In this document: piece by piece, positions 63,358 through 64,000 of the stretch
Layout: each line of letters opens with the position of its first letter
Position numbering within the stretch: position 1 is the stretch's first letter
Notes under the pieces: model-generated
What the model saw: only the letters and a program-made list of their open reading frames with translations
Database searches by the model: none
Told to the model about the DNA's origin: nothing
Position numbers and translations under genes: made by a program
DNA from: an uncultured Clostridia bacterium
GTDB lineage: Bacteria; Bacillota; Clostridia; Lachnospirales; Anaerotignaceae
Assembly (NCBI GenBank): GCA_944377425.1
Contig: CALWEX010000055.1
Coordinates: 1-64,000 of the forward strand
Reading direction: 5' to 3'
Length of the DNA stretch: 64,000 nucleotides

Positions 63358-64000
63358 TTATTTAGAAAAAGTTATGGCTGCCGCCCGTAAACAAACATTA
63401 TACAGATTTTGATACCCGTCTGTATGTGGCAGCAACTCCGAAACAGGGAGAACAGGCAGTCCAACTACTTCTTCCATAACCTTTATCAGCTGTGGAATTT
63501 CTCCTCCGCCACCTGTAATATAAATACCTGTCAACTGATTTTGACGATATGTAAAGTGATAAAAGTTTATTAATTTTAATATTTCAACAGCAATCCGTTC
63601 ATAAACTTCTATACATCTTGGATGTTCCAGTACTTCCATATAATTATTTCGTTTATAAGAATTAGCAAGAAAAGGGTCAATGTTAAGCAAATCTCCAATA
63701 ATAAAATCCAAATCTCTCATCCCTGTATGAACCTGACGAGTAGCATGTATTTTGTCATTATTTACAATAAACACTCTGCTGGAAAGCTGTCCTAAATCAA
63801 TAAAACAGTACTCTTTTTGAGTATTTTCATTTTTAATGTTGCGCTGAGTAAGTTGTATATATGCCATTTCCTGCGGCAGTATATTTTTAAGAGAAAAACC
63901 AGCAGATGCAAAAATTTTGATATATTCCTGTATTTTTTGTTTTTCTGCCACAGCCGCCATCATAGTAAGCTCCTTGTTTTCCAATTCAGCGTCTGTTGCT
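63358..64000 (-). CDS. pilM: PilM-like type IV pilus assembly ATPase (partial, 5' end outside window)
   Basis: About 214 C-terminal residues of an actin-like cytoplasmic protein. It shows YCFIDLGQLSSRVFIVNNDK (phosphate-loop-like), ILKLINFYHFTYRQNQLTGIYITGGGGEIPQL and the C-terminal AAAITFSK. PilM binds the N-terminus of PilN; both are encoded here in the usual M-N-O order. The open frame continues past the right edge, so no start is assigned. Confidence 0.86.
   Translation of the reverse strand, partial: ATDAELENKELTMMAAVAEKQKIQEYIKIFASAGFSLKNILPQEMAYIQLTQRNIKNENTQKEYCFIDLGQLSSRVFIVNNDKIHATRQVHTGMRDLDFIIGDLLNIDPFLANSYKRNNYMEVLEHPRCIEVYERIAVEILKLINFYHFTYRQNQLTGIYITGGGGEIPQLIKVMEEVVGLPVLPVSELLPHTDGYQNLYNVCLRAAAITFSK

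Overview
The window looks like chromosome from a low-GC, anaerobic, endospore-forming member of the Clostridia, perhaps near Lachnospirales. That rests on spo0A, the ytfI-ytfJ (gerW) sporulation pair, a PPi-type phosphofructokinase, an oxygen-sensitive two-subunit L-serine dehydratase, a reverse rubrerythrin, the Prp protease with an N-terminally extended L27, many TTG/GTG starts and strong GGAGG ribosome binding sites. Species cannot be fixed from the sequence alone.

Layout. 1-4361: right-hand end of a contractile phage-tail element (tail tube, sheath, small protein, tail terminator-like protein, sigma-like late regulator, divergent S24 repressor) with no capsid, portal, terminase or integrase gene between the regulators and the tail, so probably a tailocin. 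4397-9083: tRNA-Leu, a Card1-like CARF nuclease with no CRISPR locus in the window, ytfJ, ytfI, a DUF1461 protein and two half-size TSUP transporters. 9217-13696: radical SAM protein, nth, small conserved proteins, DJ-1, CYTH. 13931-15795: spo0A, a GNAT enzyme, tRNA-Val and tRNA-Asp. 16406-19268: a three-gene unit around a LarA-like nickel-pincer isomerase homologue, with its own promoter and a perfect palindrome. 19787-24234: two metallopeptidases and a rubrerythrin with a PerR-type box. 24376-27210: accessory patch with three small XRE regulators, a SLOG protein and an acetyltransferase.

27272-46377 is a long leftward housekeeping stretch: rplU-prp-rpmA with an L21-leader-like 5' end, obg, trkH-trkA, yhbY, rbgA, a PPi-phosphofructokinase, a large TPR protein, recX, recA (LexA-type box), cinA, pgsA, rimO and ftsK/spoIIIE. 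46676-54042 runs rightward: acyltransferase, purK, fapA-cheX-cheY, sdaAB-sdaAA. 54164-64000 is more plastic: a DUF2798 protein, a decayed IS200 element, an SLH-domain surface protein, an orphan LytTR regulator, a frameshifted HD-GYP gene and the start of a type IV pilus pilM-pilN-pilO operon that runs off the right edge.

Links between regions: the tail-element repressor has the self-cleavage motifs expected for RecA-dependent induction, and recA itself carries a LexA-like box. The CARF nuclease sits 33 nt behind a sporulation gene rather than in a CRISPR locus. fapA, cheX and cheY form a chemotaxis-like output module without any flagellar gene nearby, in a genome that does carry type IV pilus genes.
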